In this document: one piece after another, positions 1 through 11,462 of the stretch
How positions within the stretch are numbered: position 1 is the stretch's first letter
How the letters are laid out: each line of letters starts with the position of its first letter
Source: Neoceratodus forsteri
Lineage: Eukaryota; Chordata; Ceratodontiformes; Ceratodontidae
DNA: 64,000 nucleotides
Direction: 5' to 3'
Assembly (NCBI GenBank): GCA_016271365.2
Contig: CM057452.1
Location: 832,690,001 to 832,754,000, forward strand
The notes under the pieces: generated by a model
Databases searched by the model: none
What the model saw: the letters and a program-made list of their open reading frames with translations, nothing else
What the model was told of the DNA's origin: nothing
Made by a program: the position numbers and the translations under genes

Positions 1-974
1 TGATCGGGGCAAGGCTGCTCTTCTCTAAAGGGAGACCATCGTAGCAATCCTCTGTGCTGTGGTCCAGAGTGCCATGGACCGTAGTACAAAGGACAATGTT
101 ACTAGCATCTGCTGTGGGTGTCAGCTGTGGTAGGAAGCCAGTGGCCAGACACCATGGTTTCTAGCCACTGTGCGTTCTCATTAATATATGTATCTGTTTT
201 ACACATGACATATTGATGTCATGCTATGGTATGCTGCTTTATGCTTACTGGATTTTCTACTATTAACTTGGAAATGTATTTCTAGACATCATACAGGGTC
301 CTTGAACTATGGGCTGCAGGCCTTATATTTACATGTATTAGGCTATGTCACGTTACCTGGTCTTGCTATTACCTTTTTTTCTCCATTATGTGGTTCCTAA
401 TCTGCTGCAGTTTATCCTTCCTGTTGAGCTCAGCAAGGACTGATACTTCATTTGCCACACATAAGTTTAATTCAGTTTTTGGCTCTTACTTCTTCATGGT
501 TAGCTATTTACCCAGTCATTTTGCCCCAAAGCACTAGTTTTTCAGGGTTGCACTTGATTTCTCTTAGGGGCTCCACTAAGCAGAGCCAACAGATTGGACA
601 AATTGCCCCACTAAGGCAGGGTTGAGATAGTATCATTGTTTATTGTATCACCACTATAACAACCAAATAAGCTTGGTATATAAAAATACAAGCTAAAACC
701 AACGTTTTGGAGCATTAACCACCAGCTCTTTCTTCAGGTTATGCTCTGGCTGGTATCTACAAATTAAAGTAAATATTTAATAAATAATAAATTAAAGTTA
801 TATATATATATATATATAAACATTCCATTAAGCTCTATGTGTGGTAAGGTGAACATAAATACAGCAAACACCACACCCACTCTGTGCTGTACTATAAATC
901 TGTTTTATTTACATAATATATACAGTAAATGCATTGTATCCCTTTAAGACTAGATCATCCTGTCTATAATTTAA
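1..974. other. Gene-free stretch with a short TA repeat
   Basis: No coding homology was recognised on either strand. A (TA)n run lies at 799-818. Around 700-740 the minus strand reads CCTGAAGAAAGAGC followed by GCTCCAAAACG, a short self-complementary motif of a kind often seen in amphibian interspersed repeats (see findings). The rest is unremarkable AT-rich sequence. Confidence 0.5.
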
Positions 975-2275
975 ACAAACTAAAAGCATATTTATTTATT
1001 TATTTGCTTTTGATAACCGGGTGGGTGCACTAGGCATGACAATGCCTATTTTCAGGCACGACCCGGGATAGAACAGTTTGAACAAAAAAAATAATACATA
1101 CATAGGGGTGCATGGGATGCAGCACATGCAGAAACAGAGCAACAAACAGGGTAAACAAGTTTAACAGGTAATACAGCAATAATACTATATGTACAGGTAA
1201 GGCATTTCAAACACTTTGAGACGTACAGGTAATGCAAAATGGACTGAGAAAATACAGGCAGTGCTAAATTGATGGTGTACATAAAACAAGACAGTAAAGG
1301 CAAGTCTGACACAGTAAAACAGTTTAAGTGCCTGGTTGTGATTGGTGAAAGAGCACAAGGAGAAGCAGGAGGAGAGGTGGGAAGCCTGGAGAAAAGGGAT
1401 TAGAGAGCCTTAAAGGGTTGAAACCAGAAAAGAGAGAGGACATGTGAAAAGGGGGGTGTAGGATAGGTGGAAAGGTGTATGAGAAGTGTATCGACTTGGT
1501 GACTGGTCTAAGGTGGATTGAAGCAGGTACAGGGGCTGGCTACTCGCAGATGTTCACGGTGCAGTTGTTTGAAACTGGCATGGGAGGTTGCTTGATGGAT
1601 TGAGTAGGGTAGGGAGTTCCAATATGTTGGGGCCATGTGAGAGAAAGCTCGTGCACCCATATTTGTTTTACATCTAGGGATGTGAAGAGGAGCTTTATCA
1701 ATTGATCGTAGTCCATAGGAGAGAGGTTGTGCGTGTAGCAGGGATGCAAGGGATAGGGGGAGACCTGATCGGGTGATGCAGTCAATTTGAGCGCCAAGAG
1801 GCTGAAGTTGGTGAGTAGAGGGACCAGGCCATTTGAGGTCAGCATAGAGCTGGCAGTGGTGTTTGTAGCGTGGGGATGCAGAGGCATAGCGGCAGATGTT
1901 ATTATAAGTGGTGTCCCATTTATGAAGGGAGGATTTTGAGGCAGTTTGGAAGATGACTGAGCCATAGGCCAGAGCTGGGAGCAGAAAACCTTGCGCCACT
2001 GCTAGTCTGGCCGAGGGGGTGAGGGCATAACTACTTCTGTAGGCACTACCTAGTTTGGCATTCACAGACTTACAGACAGTAGTTATATGCAGGTCAAAGT
2101 CAAGAGATTCATCCAGTGTGACTCCTAGATATTTGAAGGATGTGGTGTTGACCAGAGGGAAGCCGTCCGCAGTTCAGATATCTATGGCAGGGTGGTTCAT
2201 TTTAAGCTTGGCAGGCGAGCCAAAGAGCATGGAGTGTGTCTTTGGAGTGTTGAGAACAAGTTTGTTTGTTAGTTG
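975..2275 (-). mobile_element. L2-like LINE, 5'-truncated, 3' end present
   Basis: Minus-strand non-LTR retrotransposon of the jockey superfamily (L2-like by eye), keeping only the C-terminal part of ORF2 and the 3' UTR. The coding part lies at about 1508-2275. The 3' end at 975-1070 is a conserved tail (CCCGGGTCG, CTGAAAATAGGCA, then AAATAAATAAAT) closing on an AAAT-rich run. The same tail occurs at 9071-9150 in a longer copy of this family and in the tRNA-SINEs of this window. The 5' edge near 2275 is where homology stops, which is typical of incomplete reverse transcription. I did not find a clear target duplication. Confidence 0.8.
1508..2270 (-). pseudogene. LINE ORF2 C-terminal remnant (end of RT plus C-terminal domain)
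   Basis: Conceptual translation on the minus strand begins in the late reverse-transcriptase region (KYLGVTLDESLDFD, the usual post-YADD block). It runs through a C-terminal domain with ALAYGSVIFQT and HKWDTTYNNICR, and ends in the typical RAFSHMAPTYWNSLP block. One in-frame stop interrupts it at about 2180. The upstream catalytic FADD/YADD box is missing because of the truncation, so no activity is possible. The protein is clearly homologous to 9643-10104, which has HKWDT-like SLAKWDTAYSNVCH and DRAFSFCVPRLWNSLP. Confidence 0.8.
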
Positions 2276-2803
2276 TACACATCCACTATATTGTGAGCAG
2301 AAATTAATATGTATACTTTCTTATACTACAAAATCTGCCTGCATGCAGATTACCTTAAATAATCAGTAAGGATAAATTCATTTTTATTAAATCAGCTTCA
2401 TGTTGTAAATTTTATCTGCAATATATCAAGTACAGAGTGCCATTTCTCTTACTTTGCCGTGTAAATAGAAACACCGTGACCTGTTATGCGCCCATGTTCA
2501 AAAACAGCTACAGTAAATTTGAAGTAATGGTGAAGGGGGGTGGATGCAAGGGAGGGGGGTTTGGTTGAAACATATTATTAGAAATCACCACATTTTCCCT
2601 GGTTTAATTTACCTTGGTATATAACATTTTTTGTAAATGCATGTAGCTTCAAATTCTTTGTTATTTGTCATTATCATCATTGATTTTAAATTGCTACAAT
2701 TCAGGGTATCCAAAGAATCTCAATCTGCCATGTGTCTGTACACTTGCAATTCATTTGCTTTGAGTTGTTCCTGCTGTTTATTCTCCTGTTGTCTGTAATT
2801 AAT

Positions 2804-2884
2804 CCCAGGTCACCACTGAAAAAGGGACTGTAATGGTCTCAATAAACCTACCCAGTTACCAAAATTTAAATAAATAAATAAATA
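2804..2884 (+). repeat. Orphan L2-like LINE/SINE 3' tail
   Basis: This plus-strand segment reads CCCAGGTCACC, ACTGAAAAAGGGACT, CCCAGTTACC and then (AAAT)n. It aligns block for block with the 3' tail of the LINEs at 975-1070 and 9071-9150 (reverse strand). No SINE head or ORF2 sequence is recognisable upstream, so it is a severely truncated or decayed copy. Between it and the LINE at 975-2275 nothing coding is visible. Confidence 0.6.
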
Positions 2885-3984
2885 TCTCCGAATGTCACCA
2901 TTTATGACTTGGTGCTATTGATCCACAGATTAAAATCTTACTTGTCCTTTTCCAACATTTTTATCTGCCTGAAATGCATTGTGCATCACTTTTAACATAC
3001 TGTTTGTATCATGCAAATATTATTTAGACTCCTACCACAGTATATTAAAAAGTTCTTGCTAAGAACTTTTCAGGTGGGCAGCATGGCCCCCAGCACTCTT
3101 TATATAGAGGTAGCTGCGATCAGTGTGGTTCACCCTTTTATACCTGAGAACCACACTGAAATCAGGCAGAACTATGCGCACGCCCCATCAATGCCACATG
3201 TGAAGTATGACACAGTGTACCCATGTTTGCACCTGACATGTCATGTACAGAGGCAACTACTGGAAAAGACTGTAACTATGTGTTCTGTTGTAAAGGACAG
3301 CGTAATGCTGAGGCAGCTCTGAAACCGTTCCTGACTGCTGCTGCTTATTTTCAAATCTTGTAGCGGATACCTTGTCCCAGAGCTTCTGAAGTCATGATAG
3401 ATTAACACTGCTTTTAGGGAGGTGTGTAATCCAGTACAGTGCACTGGTACAGATGTACAGATAGCTGTGTGTTTTAGAGAATTACTGGATATTCTAAATA
3501 AACTTAAATTAAGCACCAAAATCCACCAAAACTGTAGTCCTTATACATGCTGAACTCTAATATCCTCTGATGTTTTAATACAAGTATGTTGCCCCTAAGC
3601 TTTGAATGAAAACAAATAAAAAATGGGAGAGGGGAGAATGTTTTATTCCATAGGGTAATGGTTAGAAAGGAATACTTTTGGGATTCTTCTATTGTGCCAA
3701 AAATAATCTTTTAGAACTTATTAGTTTAATGTTGTGAGCAAAAGACATATCACTAGTAGCCCAAACTAAATAATCAGTAGCCAGTCAATGGCATCCTTTA
3801 GCCCATAAGCAGCTTCACCAAGCAGTCCAGATGGTTGCATTGGTCCACAAAGAGCCTTAAATATCCAGTTTTTTCAGTTATATTCTGGATTAACTTTTTA
3901 TTCCTGTTAACTGCTGGAGACATCAAATTAACCATGGATCCATTTCATATAGAATCAGTTTCTATCACTCAAATATACAAAGTT

Positions 3985-4185
3985 TTTTTTTACCGAAGGA
4001 TCACTTAGCCTGGTCATCTACTGTTCAAACCTCGGTTATTACCTTAACTGAGACCTGGCTTGATTCCTCAGTTCCTGATATTAAAGTAAACTTGCCAAGC
4101 TACTTCACTTTTAGGCCAGACAGGAACAGACATGGAGGTGGGGCTGTTCTACTTGTCCATTCCTCCATTTCCTGTCCCTTAAAGG
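3985..4185 (+). pseudogene. LINE endonuclease fragment
   Basis: One plus-strand frame reads VITLTETWLDSSVPD, then LPSYFTFRPDRNRHGGGAVLL. This is the apurinic-endonuclease-like domain of a jockey-superfamily LINE: the LTETWL block holds the catalytic Glu, and the R-D-R..GGG block follows. The fragment has no start, its upstream part decays into non-coding sequence, and it ends near 4185. It may come from the same L2-like family as the endonuclease piece at 8030-8300. Confidence 0.7.
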
Positions 4186-5067
4186 GCAACTCTCTATTAT
4201 AATAAAATGTTTAAAACACTAAATTTACACCAATTACGTTTTAACTTTATTTTTTTTTTAGTTATTTATTTTTTTTGCTTTTCCTTGCTGTTGTTCTACT
4301 AAATATTATAGATAATGCAGCACTTATTTCACGGAGTCTTTCAAAATTGTATCTCACTTTCCCCTGTTAACCACACAATTGCTGTTTGTGACATCACAGT
4401 CTGTTGTCATGGTGAGCACTATGATATCATAAACAAAGACACTGTGAGGGTAACAGGATAGGCAAATGTTTTCATGTTTTCTATACAGACTTTTTAGATG
4501 GACTGCCAATATATGCTGGACTTCTAATATATGCTGTAAATCGTGGAAAGTAATACTGAAATGAAAAAACGTATCATACTAACATACTAATTGCCAGCAG
4601 ATTAGGCCTTACGGTCTATCGAGTCTGCTTGAACCTCAGATCCCTAGTTGGGTGCCGAGGCCCTCCCCCCCCTTGTGTTCCAGAAACCCCTATCATTCAT
4701 CTCCACCCCCCTGGGACAGGTCATCATCTGATACATCCACTTTCTGTGTCTGTCCCACCCTCTCTTGAAGCCCTCCACTGTGGATCTCTGAACCAGCTCA
4801 CCAGGCAGTGCATTCCAAGGGTCCACCACCCTCTCAGTGAAAAACTTCCTCCTCTTTTTCCCCCCTCACCCTTCCACCTTCCAACTTCAAACCATGCCCT
4901 CTGGTGATACCTCCTGATTTAGTCTAAAGATCCCTCCATGTTTACCCTATTTATTCCCTTGAGGTACTTGAAGACCTCAATCATGTCCCCTGTCTCTCCT
5001 TTCCTCCAATGAAAACAGGCAGAGCTCCTCAAGTCTGTCCTCATACGTCAAATCCCTAGTCCTCTGA

Positions 5068-6276
5068 TCATCTTAGTTGCCTCCTCTGAACCCTCTCCAG
5101 GAGCTGTATGTCCCTGTTCAAGTGTGGTCTCCAGTACTGTACATAGTACTCAAGGTGTGGTCTAACCAGTCCATTGTACAGCGGCAGAATCACTTCCTTG
5201 CTCCTAGAGGTGATCCCCCTTACGATGCATCCCAACATCCTGTTTGCCTTGCTAGCCGCTCTCCTGCACTGCTCAGAGTTATTGATATATGCATCCACCA
5301 TGACCCCTAGGTCTTTTTCCCCTATTGAGGCCTCCAGCACCTCCCCTCCCAGGGTGTACCTGTGTTTAGGGTTTCAACGCCCAAGATGTAACACCTTGCA
5401 CTTGGTGATATTGAAATTTAATTTCCATGTGTGAGCCCAGCTTTCCAGGGTGTCCAGGTCCCCTTGCAGGGCCAACCTCCCCTCTTCTCCCTCAACTACT
5501 GCTCCCATCTTGGAGTCATCAGCAGAGAGACTCATTTCACACCCTATACCCTCCCTGATGTCCGATATGTATGCATTAAACAGGATCAGACCCAGGACCG
5601 AGCCCTGCGGTACCCCACTACCAACCTCTCTAGGGTTCGAGAGCTCCCCACTGACCACTACTCTCTGGGTGCATCCAGCTAGCCAGTTTTCAATCCATCT
5701 GACCATCAAAGGACCTACTCCCAACCCCATCAGTTTCTCCACCAGACCATTGTGGGGGACAGAGTCAAACGCCTTGCTGAAGTCCAAGAATAATACATCC
5801 ACAGGATTTCCCCTGTCCAGTTCTGATGTTACCCATTTGTAGAACTCCACAAGATTGGTTTGACATGATCTACCTGGCACAAACCCATGTTGCCAACTAT
5901 CCAGACCTCCCACCTCCTCCAAGTACACCCACAATCGTTCCTTTAGTATCTCCATTAATTTTCCCACCACCGAGGTCAAACTGATGGGTCTATAGTTACC
6001 TGGTACTTCCTCGACCGCCCCTTTATGGATTGGCACCACATGTGCCTCTCGCCAATCCCTAGGTACCCTCCCTGTCTCAAGTGACCTGTTGAAGATCTCC
6101 TCAGGGTGCAGCCAGTATGTTCTGCAATTCCATAGTACTCTGGGATGAATGCCATCCAGCCCAGGAGATTTGTCTTTCTTTAGGGCCTTAAGGGCTAACC
6201 ATACCCTTTTGGTGGAGATAGCATCATCCGTCCCCTCCACCTTACTGGCCTTTTTATCCTTATCCTGATGTGACAC
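5068..6276 (-). pseudogene. CR1-like reverse transcriptase remnant
   Basis: The main frame (6276-5374) covers fingers to palm of a non-LTR reverse transcriptase: KDKSPGLDGIHPRVL, NYRPISLTSVVGKLME, WQHGFVPGRSCQTNL, then FLDFSKAFDSVPHN (palm motif with the first catalytic Asp) and SGVPQGSVLG. The FADD-equivalent box reads SADDSKMG, so the two catalytic Asp are present but the preceding residue is changed. It ends with the NITKCKVLHLGR block. The next part, SRSKEVILPLYNGLVRPHLEYYVQYW (given here in pieces: IVRGITSRSKEVILPL; NGLVRPHLEYYVQYW), lies in another frame at 5340-5068, so at least one frameshift separates them. Confidence 0.85.
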
Positions 6277-6300
6277 CCCTGGGGTACCTCTCCCTCCCTC

Positions 6301-7005
6301 TTACTCCATTTCTGTTGCTCCCCATATCCCACTCACTGCCACTTCTATCCCCATCGTGTCTTGCTTGGTAGATATCCCATCCCCCTCCCTAGTGAACACA
6401 GAGGCGAAGTACTTGTTAAATACCTCTGCCTGGTCCCTCGCCTCTTCCACCCACCCTCCTTCTGATCTCAATCTGCTGAGATGGCCCTTAGTTTTTTCTC
6501 CACTCCCCAATGTACTGGAAGAACCCCTTTTCCCCTCCATGTATCTCCTGTGTCAGCCGCTGCTCTTTACTGGACTTTGCCCCCCTCACCATCCGGGTGA
6601 CTTTTCTAGATGCAAGATGGTACATTTCCTTACTCCTATCCCCTCTTGTTGTTTTATATTTTTTGTAGGCCACCTTCTTTTCTCTGACTGCTACCTGAAC
6701 CTCACTGGACCACCAGCATGGTTATGTGACCTTGCTCCCTCACGCTTCACCTTAGCGCAGGTCCTGACTGCCTCATGAAGTCCCCTGCTTATGACCTCCC
6801 ATCTCTCTCCACATTTGTCATTGATGTAATCCCCTTCAAGTGATCCTTGAGAATATTTCCCATGCCCACAAAGTCTGTCCCCCTAAAGTCCACTGCCAGT
6901 GTCCTAGATCTCCCCCGCCTCCCCCCATGGTTATTTGAAACCGGACAGTATTGTGGTTGCTCCCAGTCAGGGGATCCTCTACAACTAAGTCCCTTACCTC
7001 TAGTA
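6301..7005 (-). pseudogene. CR1-like endonuclease end and linker remnant
   Basis: Three minus-strand frames together give the usual CR1 order. The end of the endonuclease contains DPLTGSNHNTVRF-like sequence near 6960 and a LDFRGTDF-like block near 6890. The linker reads KKYKTTRGDRSKEMY and GGEKGFFQYIGEWR at 6673-6488. The NKYFASVFTREGDG block follows at 6420. The NKYF.SVFT block immediately precedes the RT at 6276. The frame changes between pieces mean it is a pseudogene. Confidence 0.7.
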
Positions 7006-7888
7006 CAATAGTTCTCAGACTTTGTCACAGTGAGCCTCCCCAAATCCATGGAAAAGATTTTGAGCCTCCCCCAGAAATTTAAATAATCTTGGGCCTCCCC
7101 AAAGAAAATTAACATACTGTACTTTGCACAATACACCTTGAATAAATTGAAACCCCTTTGAGTAACTGGCTCCACATTCAGTTCTTTTGTCTTATACTGA
7201 CTTGAACTTTGAAAAGAGCCCGTGCTCAAAGGTGTTATCTGAATAACAAATAAATAAAATAAATATTATTTGGCTAATTGTACCTCACATGCCAACCACT
7301 TGCTCTGCTATTTTCATTCTTGAACCCTTGTTGCGGTACCTTCATGGGTCAGACTACTTCCTCTTCTTCTTCTCTAATGAAATAACCTTCCTACATACTT
7401 TGCCTATCCCTTCCTCTCTGCTCCTAAGCAACATCTTGGGGATTACTTTGTTCTTCCTGCTATTGCTCTTAGCACTTCTATGCTCAACCTTGTATTTGGG
7501 CTGTTCTGCCATCAGTTTACAAATTGATCAATTACCACCACTCATTATTAATTTATTGTTCATATTTATTTGCACTATTGCTCACTGTGTATTTCTTGAT
7601 TGTTTTGCAGTTACCCTTTGAAATGTATTCACTCCCTACCCTTCCCCGGATACACCTGAAATGAACCTTGGCTCATTCACCTTCCCTTGTCACCTATTAG
7701 TAAATAAATACATAAAATTCACCTACTATTATTATCCTCTTTAAATTTGCTTCATCTCTTCACACAAAATATATAAAACCCAAAATTTAAATACAATACT
7801 ATTTCAGACTTGCTTGAGCCTCCCTTGGAACAAGTTGGGGCCTCCCCAGGGAGGCTGGCCTCACCATTTGAGAACCCCTGCTCTAGTA
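6998..7888. mobile_element. Non-autonomous hAT DNA transposon with 8-bp TSD
   Basis: The element spans 7006-7880 (875 bp). It is flanked by an exact 8-bp direct repeat, CTCTAGTA, at 6998-7005 and 7881-7888. The left end reads CAATAGTTCTCAGACTTTG. The right end in reverse complement reads CAGGGGTTCTCAAATGGTG. These are recognisable hAT-type terminal inverted repeats (CAGNGGTTCTCAAA class), and 8-bp duplications are the hAT signature. Subterminal GAGCCTCCCC blocks face each other in inverted orientation. No transposase-like frame was recognised, so it would depend on an enzyme made elsewhere. A LINE tail (7195-7268) sits inside it. Confidence 0.9.
7195..7270 (+). repeat. LINE 3' tail inside the hAT element
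   Basis: The sequence GAGCCCGTGCTCAAAGG followed by an AAATAAATAAA-type run resembles the end of the L2-like copy at 18612-19178 (GAGCCTCTGGCTCAAAGG then AAATAAATAAAT). It is a short 3' scrap, probably captured or inserted within the hAT sequence. Confidence 0.5.
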
Positions 7889-8004
7889 AATTGTAACAAC
7901 TGAAACATCATATTAATGAAAGCACATGCTGAAGTGCAGAGTTGCTTTTAATCAAGTCTGACACCACTGGGGGCTAAATCAATTCAGTTTTTGTCTCCTT
8001 AGAA

Positions 8005-8300
8005 ATGACTGGGAAGAAATTCTTTGTGGGTTGCCTGCACTGTCCACCACAATTTAAAGCAAGTAAACTTTCAGGTTTCACAACCTCAATAAACTCCCTG
8101 GGGGATGTTGATAACTACATTTGTTTGGGTGAAGTTAAAGCCCACTGGAAGGGAAGCAGAGGCTTGAGATTAAAACAAGCATTATCACCTTCCGCTCTCT
8201 ATCAACTTATACATCATCTTACTTGGATTGATCCTATCTGTATGGTATCTACTATACTTGACATAATTTTTACGGCTGCATTGGTGTAGCCACACTGATG
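8005..8300 (+). pseudogene. LINE endonuclease fragment (middle part)
   Basis: An open plus-strand frame of about 94 codons reads CPPQFKASKLSGFTTSINSL, DNYICLGEVKAHW, then SALYQLIHHLTWIDP and STILDIIFTAA. It matches the middle of a LINE apurinic-like endonuclease: Y/H-x-PP, GDFN-x-HW (here GEVKAHW), LxQLI..PT and TLDLIFT. The GDFN Asp and Asn have been replaced, which fits a dead copy. It has neither RT nor 3' end attached. Confidence 0.7.
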
Positions 8301-9070
8301 TATTGCTATTTCATAACAGAAAAAGGGGTTTTCAAAGCATGTGACCAGATACATAGACTGTGTCCTTCCACAGTAGAATTGAAGATGCGATCCGTCCATT
8401 CACTACAGTGCTGTTTACCCCCTGCTCTGCACACTATTTTCTAGCTCCATGCTCACTTCGGGTTCACTTCCAGGTTTGGAGTGTTGCTTTTACTTTTAAA
8501 AATAGAATTTATTTTCTGGCTGTCTTAACCGATGTTCCTGACTGATCCTGACATCATGCATGGAGTGACGTTCCATATTGCAAGTGCATGGATGTTGTGT
8601 CTGCTAGGCTCACGATACTGTAAGCTGTCAAATGGCATCATGAAGCTGAGAGCAGTATCACCTGTCTATTTTCTCTAATTTAATAACATCTATCCTGATT
8701 CTAAGCCCTTGATCAGAAAAAAGTTGGCTTAACAAGGAGAGATCAAGCTATCACATTTCTGTTCAACTTACTGTAGGCGTGCGATTAGTTCAAATAGCTC
8801 AGCAGCACACTGTGCAGGTTGGACATGCTAATAGTCTATCTAGAGAGATAGTCTAAATAGACTGCCATTCTCAGACTGTTAATTACATTCAACCCTTGTA
8901 GACTGATGCAGCAAACCAGCGATGTGTCACTGCTGGTATTCTGAGTCATTGATTTTTTTTTTTTTAATGTGAGCTTCATACACGTTTTCCTTGATGAAGC
9001 TGACATACAACAGTCTCTTTCTAACATACAACCATTGACACCTGCTCTGCATACAAACACACACTGGCAC

Positions 9071-11110
9071 TTATTTATTTATTTGTTTTTGTTTACCAGG
9101 TTAGCACACTAGACAACAAGTGCCTATTTTCAGGTGCGACCCGGGAGGTTACAGAGTACATAAGAAACATAATACAGAGTCAGGGTAACATACAGGCCCA
9201 TGTACAAGTGGGTGGGACAGCAAACGGTAAACATGGCAATATACAGTAAAGTAGGCAGCATGTCAACAGGGTACTTAACAGCATTGAGAAGTAGAATGAC
9301 AAGAAGTAACATCATGGCAGAGAGTAGGCAGTATGTCAGCAAGATACATAATAGTATTGAGAGGCAGAATAACAGTAGGAGACATCGTAGCAGTGACTAC
9401 CTCAACGAAAAAAGAAAGTACAGACATGCATTTGCATGACCTGAGGGCATATCATGAGATAGTGTGGGCATCAAAAAGTGTAGCTAGAGTGGGTTCTGAT
9501 ATGTCAGGAGTGCCTCTCCAGTAGAAGGGCAGAAAAGTGCCTTAGGCTGGATTTCATCAGAGAGTAACAGTGGTCGGTGTGTCAGCTCACAAACTCCCAG
9601 GGTGAATTGGGGTTGGGGGGTGAGGGAGAGACTACTCTGGGTCTATATGGCACATAGACAAGCAGAAGCCACTTTGAGGAAGTTCCATAGGGATGTTTTG
9701 AAGCCAGGATGGGAGGAGGAGACACGAACTAGGGTGGGAAGGGAGTTCCACAGTCTAGGCACACAGAAAGAGAAGGCCCGGTCACCTGTGAGGGTGCGGG
9801 TCTTAGGGACCAGGTGGACCTGGGCAGCACTAGATCTTAAGTGGTAGTCAGTGGTTCCATGTTTGAGGGGAAGGGAAAGAGCAGAGGGGGTAGCCATTCT
9901 AACTATATTATCTACGAAGTTGCCAAGGACAAAGGCTTGGTGCTTTTCAGGTGGGAGCCACTCCAGTCGAGAGTAGAGCTTGCAGCGATGCGTAAGGCGA
10001 GGTGCAGAGAGTGCAAAGTGACATACATTGCTATAAGCAGTATCCCATTTTGCTAGGCTAGAAATTGGGACTGGGGCAAAGGCTACAAGCCCATAGCAGA
10101 GCATGGGAAGGAGAATCCCCCTGGCTATGGGGAGCCAAGCAGCTGGAGTGAGGCAATCCTTAGCTCTGTAGGCAACCCAAGCTTACTGTTCGTGGCTTTA
10201 CATATATTCCCAAGATGCTGGGTAAGATCCAGTTGTGATCAAGGGTAACTCCTAGATACTTGACGGAGTCAATGACCAGCAGGAGGGAGCCATTAGTTCC
10301 ATGGATAGCTAGAGGAGCAGGACGGGAAACGGTTTTGGCCACTGAGCTGAAGATCATGGCCTGGGTCTTTTCCAGATTTATGGTGAGCTTGTGCCCCTCA
10401 AGCCAGTTCTGGATAAGATCGAAGTCTGCATTAAATAGGGAGTTGATCACAGTAATGTCCTGGGAACTGGATAATATGACAAGGTCATCCGCATATAGAG
10501 TTGGGTGCCAGTAGGTTGCAATGCAGGGCAGTTCATTTATGAAAAGGGAAAACAGAATGGGTCCAAGGACGGATCCCTGGGGGACCCCGCAGCTAATGGG
10601 GGAAAGGGCCGAGAGGGCATGGTTGAAGCAGGTGTATTGCTGTCTTCCCCCAAGGTAGTTGGGGAACCAGGCAAGGGCCCGGGGGGGAGAATCTGAGAGA
10701 ATGTAGAGTGGAGTGGAGGAGAGTATGGTCAACCCAATCGAAGGCCTTTGAGAGGTCAATGAAGATGGCTCCGGTCAGTTTGCCTTGGTCAGTCGTGGAT
10801 CTGATCTCAGAGGTAACCACAGCAATCGCAGTCGATGTACTGTGCCCCTTCCTGAAGCCATGCTGAGCAGGGGAGAGAACTGCATAACCCTGAAGGTAGT
10901 GGGAGATTTGTGCAGCCACTGCCTTTTCAAGGAGCTTACAGGTAGCAGAGAGTATGGCAATGGGGCGATAGTTTTTCAACTCTTTGGGGTCACCTTGTTT
11001 GTAAACCGGGACAACTTTGGCCACTTTCCATATGTCAGGTATGATTTCTGAGATAATGGAAGAGTTGAATATATGAGTGACAGGCCGGGTACAAGCAGCA
11101 GTAGTTTGTT
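9071..11110 (-). mobile_element. L2-like LINE, long minus-strand copy with 3' tail
   Basis: Second and longer copy of the family at 975-2275. On the minus strand it contains RT fingers and palm (11024-10600), the rest of the RT (10759-10160), the C-terminal domain (10104-9643), a 3' UTR and the conserved tail at 9150-9071 (CCCGGGTCGCACCTGAAAA, TAGTGTGCTAACCTGG, then an AAAT run). Homology stops near 11110. It is the best copy in the window for defining the partner LINE of the local SINEs. Confidence 0.85.
9643..11024 (-). pseudogene. L2-like LINE reverse transcriptase and C-terminal domain
   Basis: Translation on the minus strand gives KVVPVYKQGDPKELKNYRPI, QHGFRKGHSTSTA, FIDLSKAFDWVDHTLL (palm Asp), SCGVPQGSVLGPILFSLFIN, TLYADDLVILSS (catalytic YADD), LTINLEKTQAMIF and VKYLGVTLDHNW. 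After that comes a C-terminal domain with SLAKWDTAYSNVCH and DRAFSFCVPRLWNSLP. The RT is split between two frames near 10610-10760 (AFD to GVPQG), and the C-terminal domain is a third segment. Key catalytic residues survive, but the frame does not. Confidence 0.85.
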
Positions 11111-11359
11111 AAAAACGCTAATGCGCGGTCAGAAATTGTTTGACATTTAGAGATGCTCAGTTCATGTAAAATGCACCACTCCACTTTTTTTTTAAGGAAT
11201 TGCACATCGAAAATGTTTAACAAAAAAAGAGGATTGCATTAGTGAAAGTAATATTTTCTTGGTTAATACCTAATTCTTTTACACATGTATGACGCTAAAT
11301 TTTTTCTATGGACTTCATGGGCACAGTGTGCATGACATTGATACCATGCTTTGTTTGCT

Positions 11360-11462
11360 TGAGGGGGAAGAATGAGTGCTGTGATTTGTGATCAGCTATT
11401 CATTGCCTGATTATTGTGTGGGCAAGTAAATCAATTTCAAATCACAGCACTCATCCCCCTCA
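11360..11462. mobile_element. Short foldback (inverted-repeat) element
   Basis: Two arms of about 26-29 bp face each other: TGAGGGGGAAGAATGAGTGC continuing to GATTTG on the left, and its near-perfect complement (CAAATCACAGCACTCATCCC) on the right, around a loop of about 50 bp. The ends begin TGAGGGGG. The shape is that of a MITE-like hairpin. No target duplication is obvious. Confidence 0.6.

Larger units (their letters stand above)
4570..7005 (-). mobile_element. CR1-like LINE, minus strand, 5' part missing
   Basis: A long CR1-like retrotransposon copy on the minus strand. Going 5' to 3' on that strand it holds the end of the endonuclease and linker (about 7000-6300), a nearly complete reverse transcriptase (about 6276-5374), the post-RT region (5340-5068), a short block ending WNALPGELVQ (4829-4750) and a 3' end near 4570-4620 with the CR1-style GCAGATTAGG. 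The 5' side ends exactly at the target duplication of the hAT element at 7006-7880. LINE homology was not recovered beyond 7889, so the true 5' end is uncertain. Frame changes and stops show it is dead. Confidence 0.85.

Noticed and set aside
4629..6778. Plus-strand open frames (for example 5450-5842 and 6356-6778)
   Set aside because: They are antisense shadows of the minus-strand CR1-like ORF2, whose motifs are clear on the other strand.
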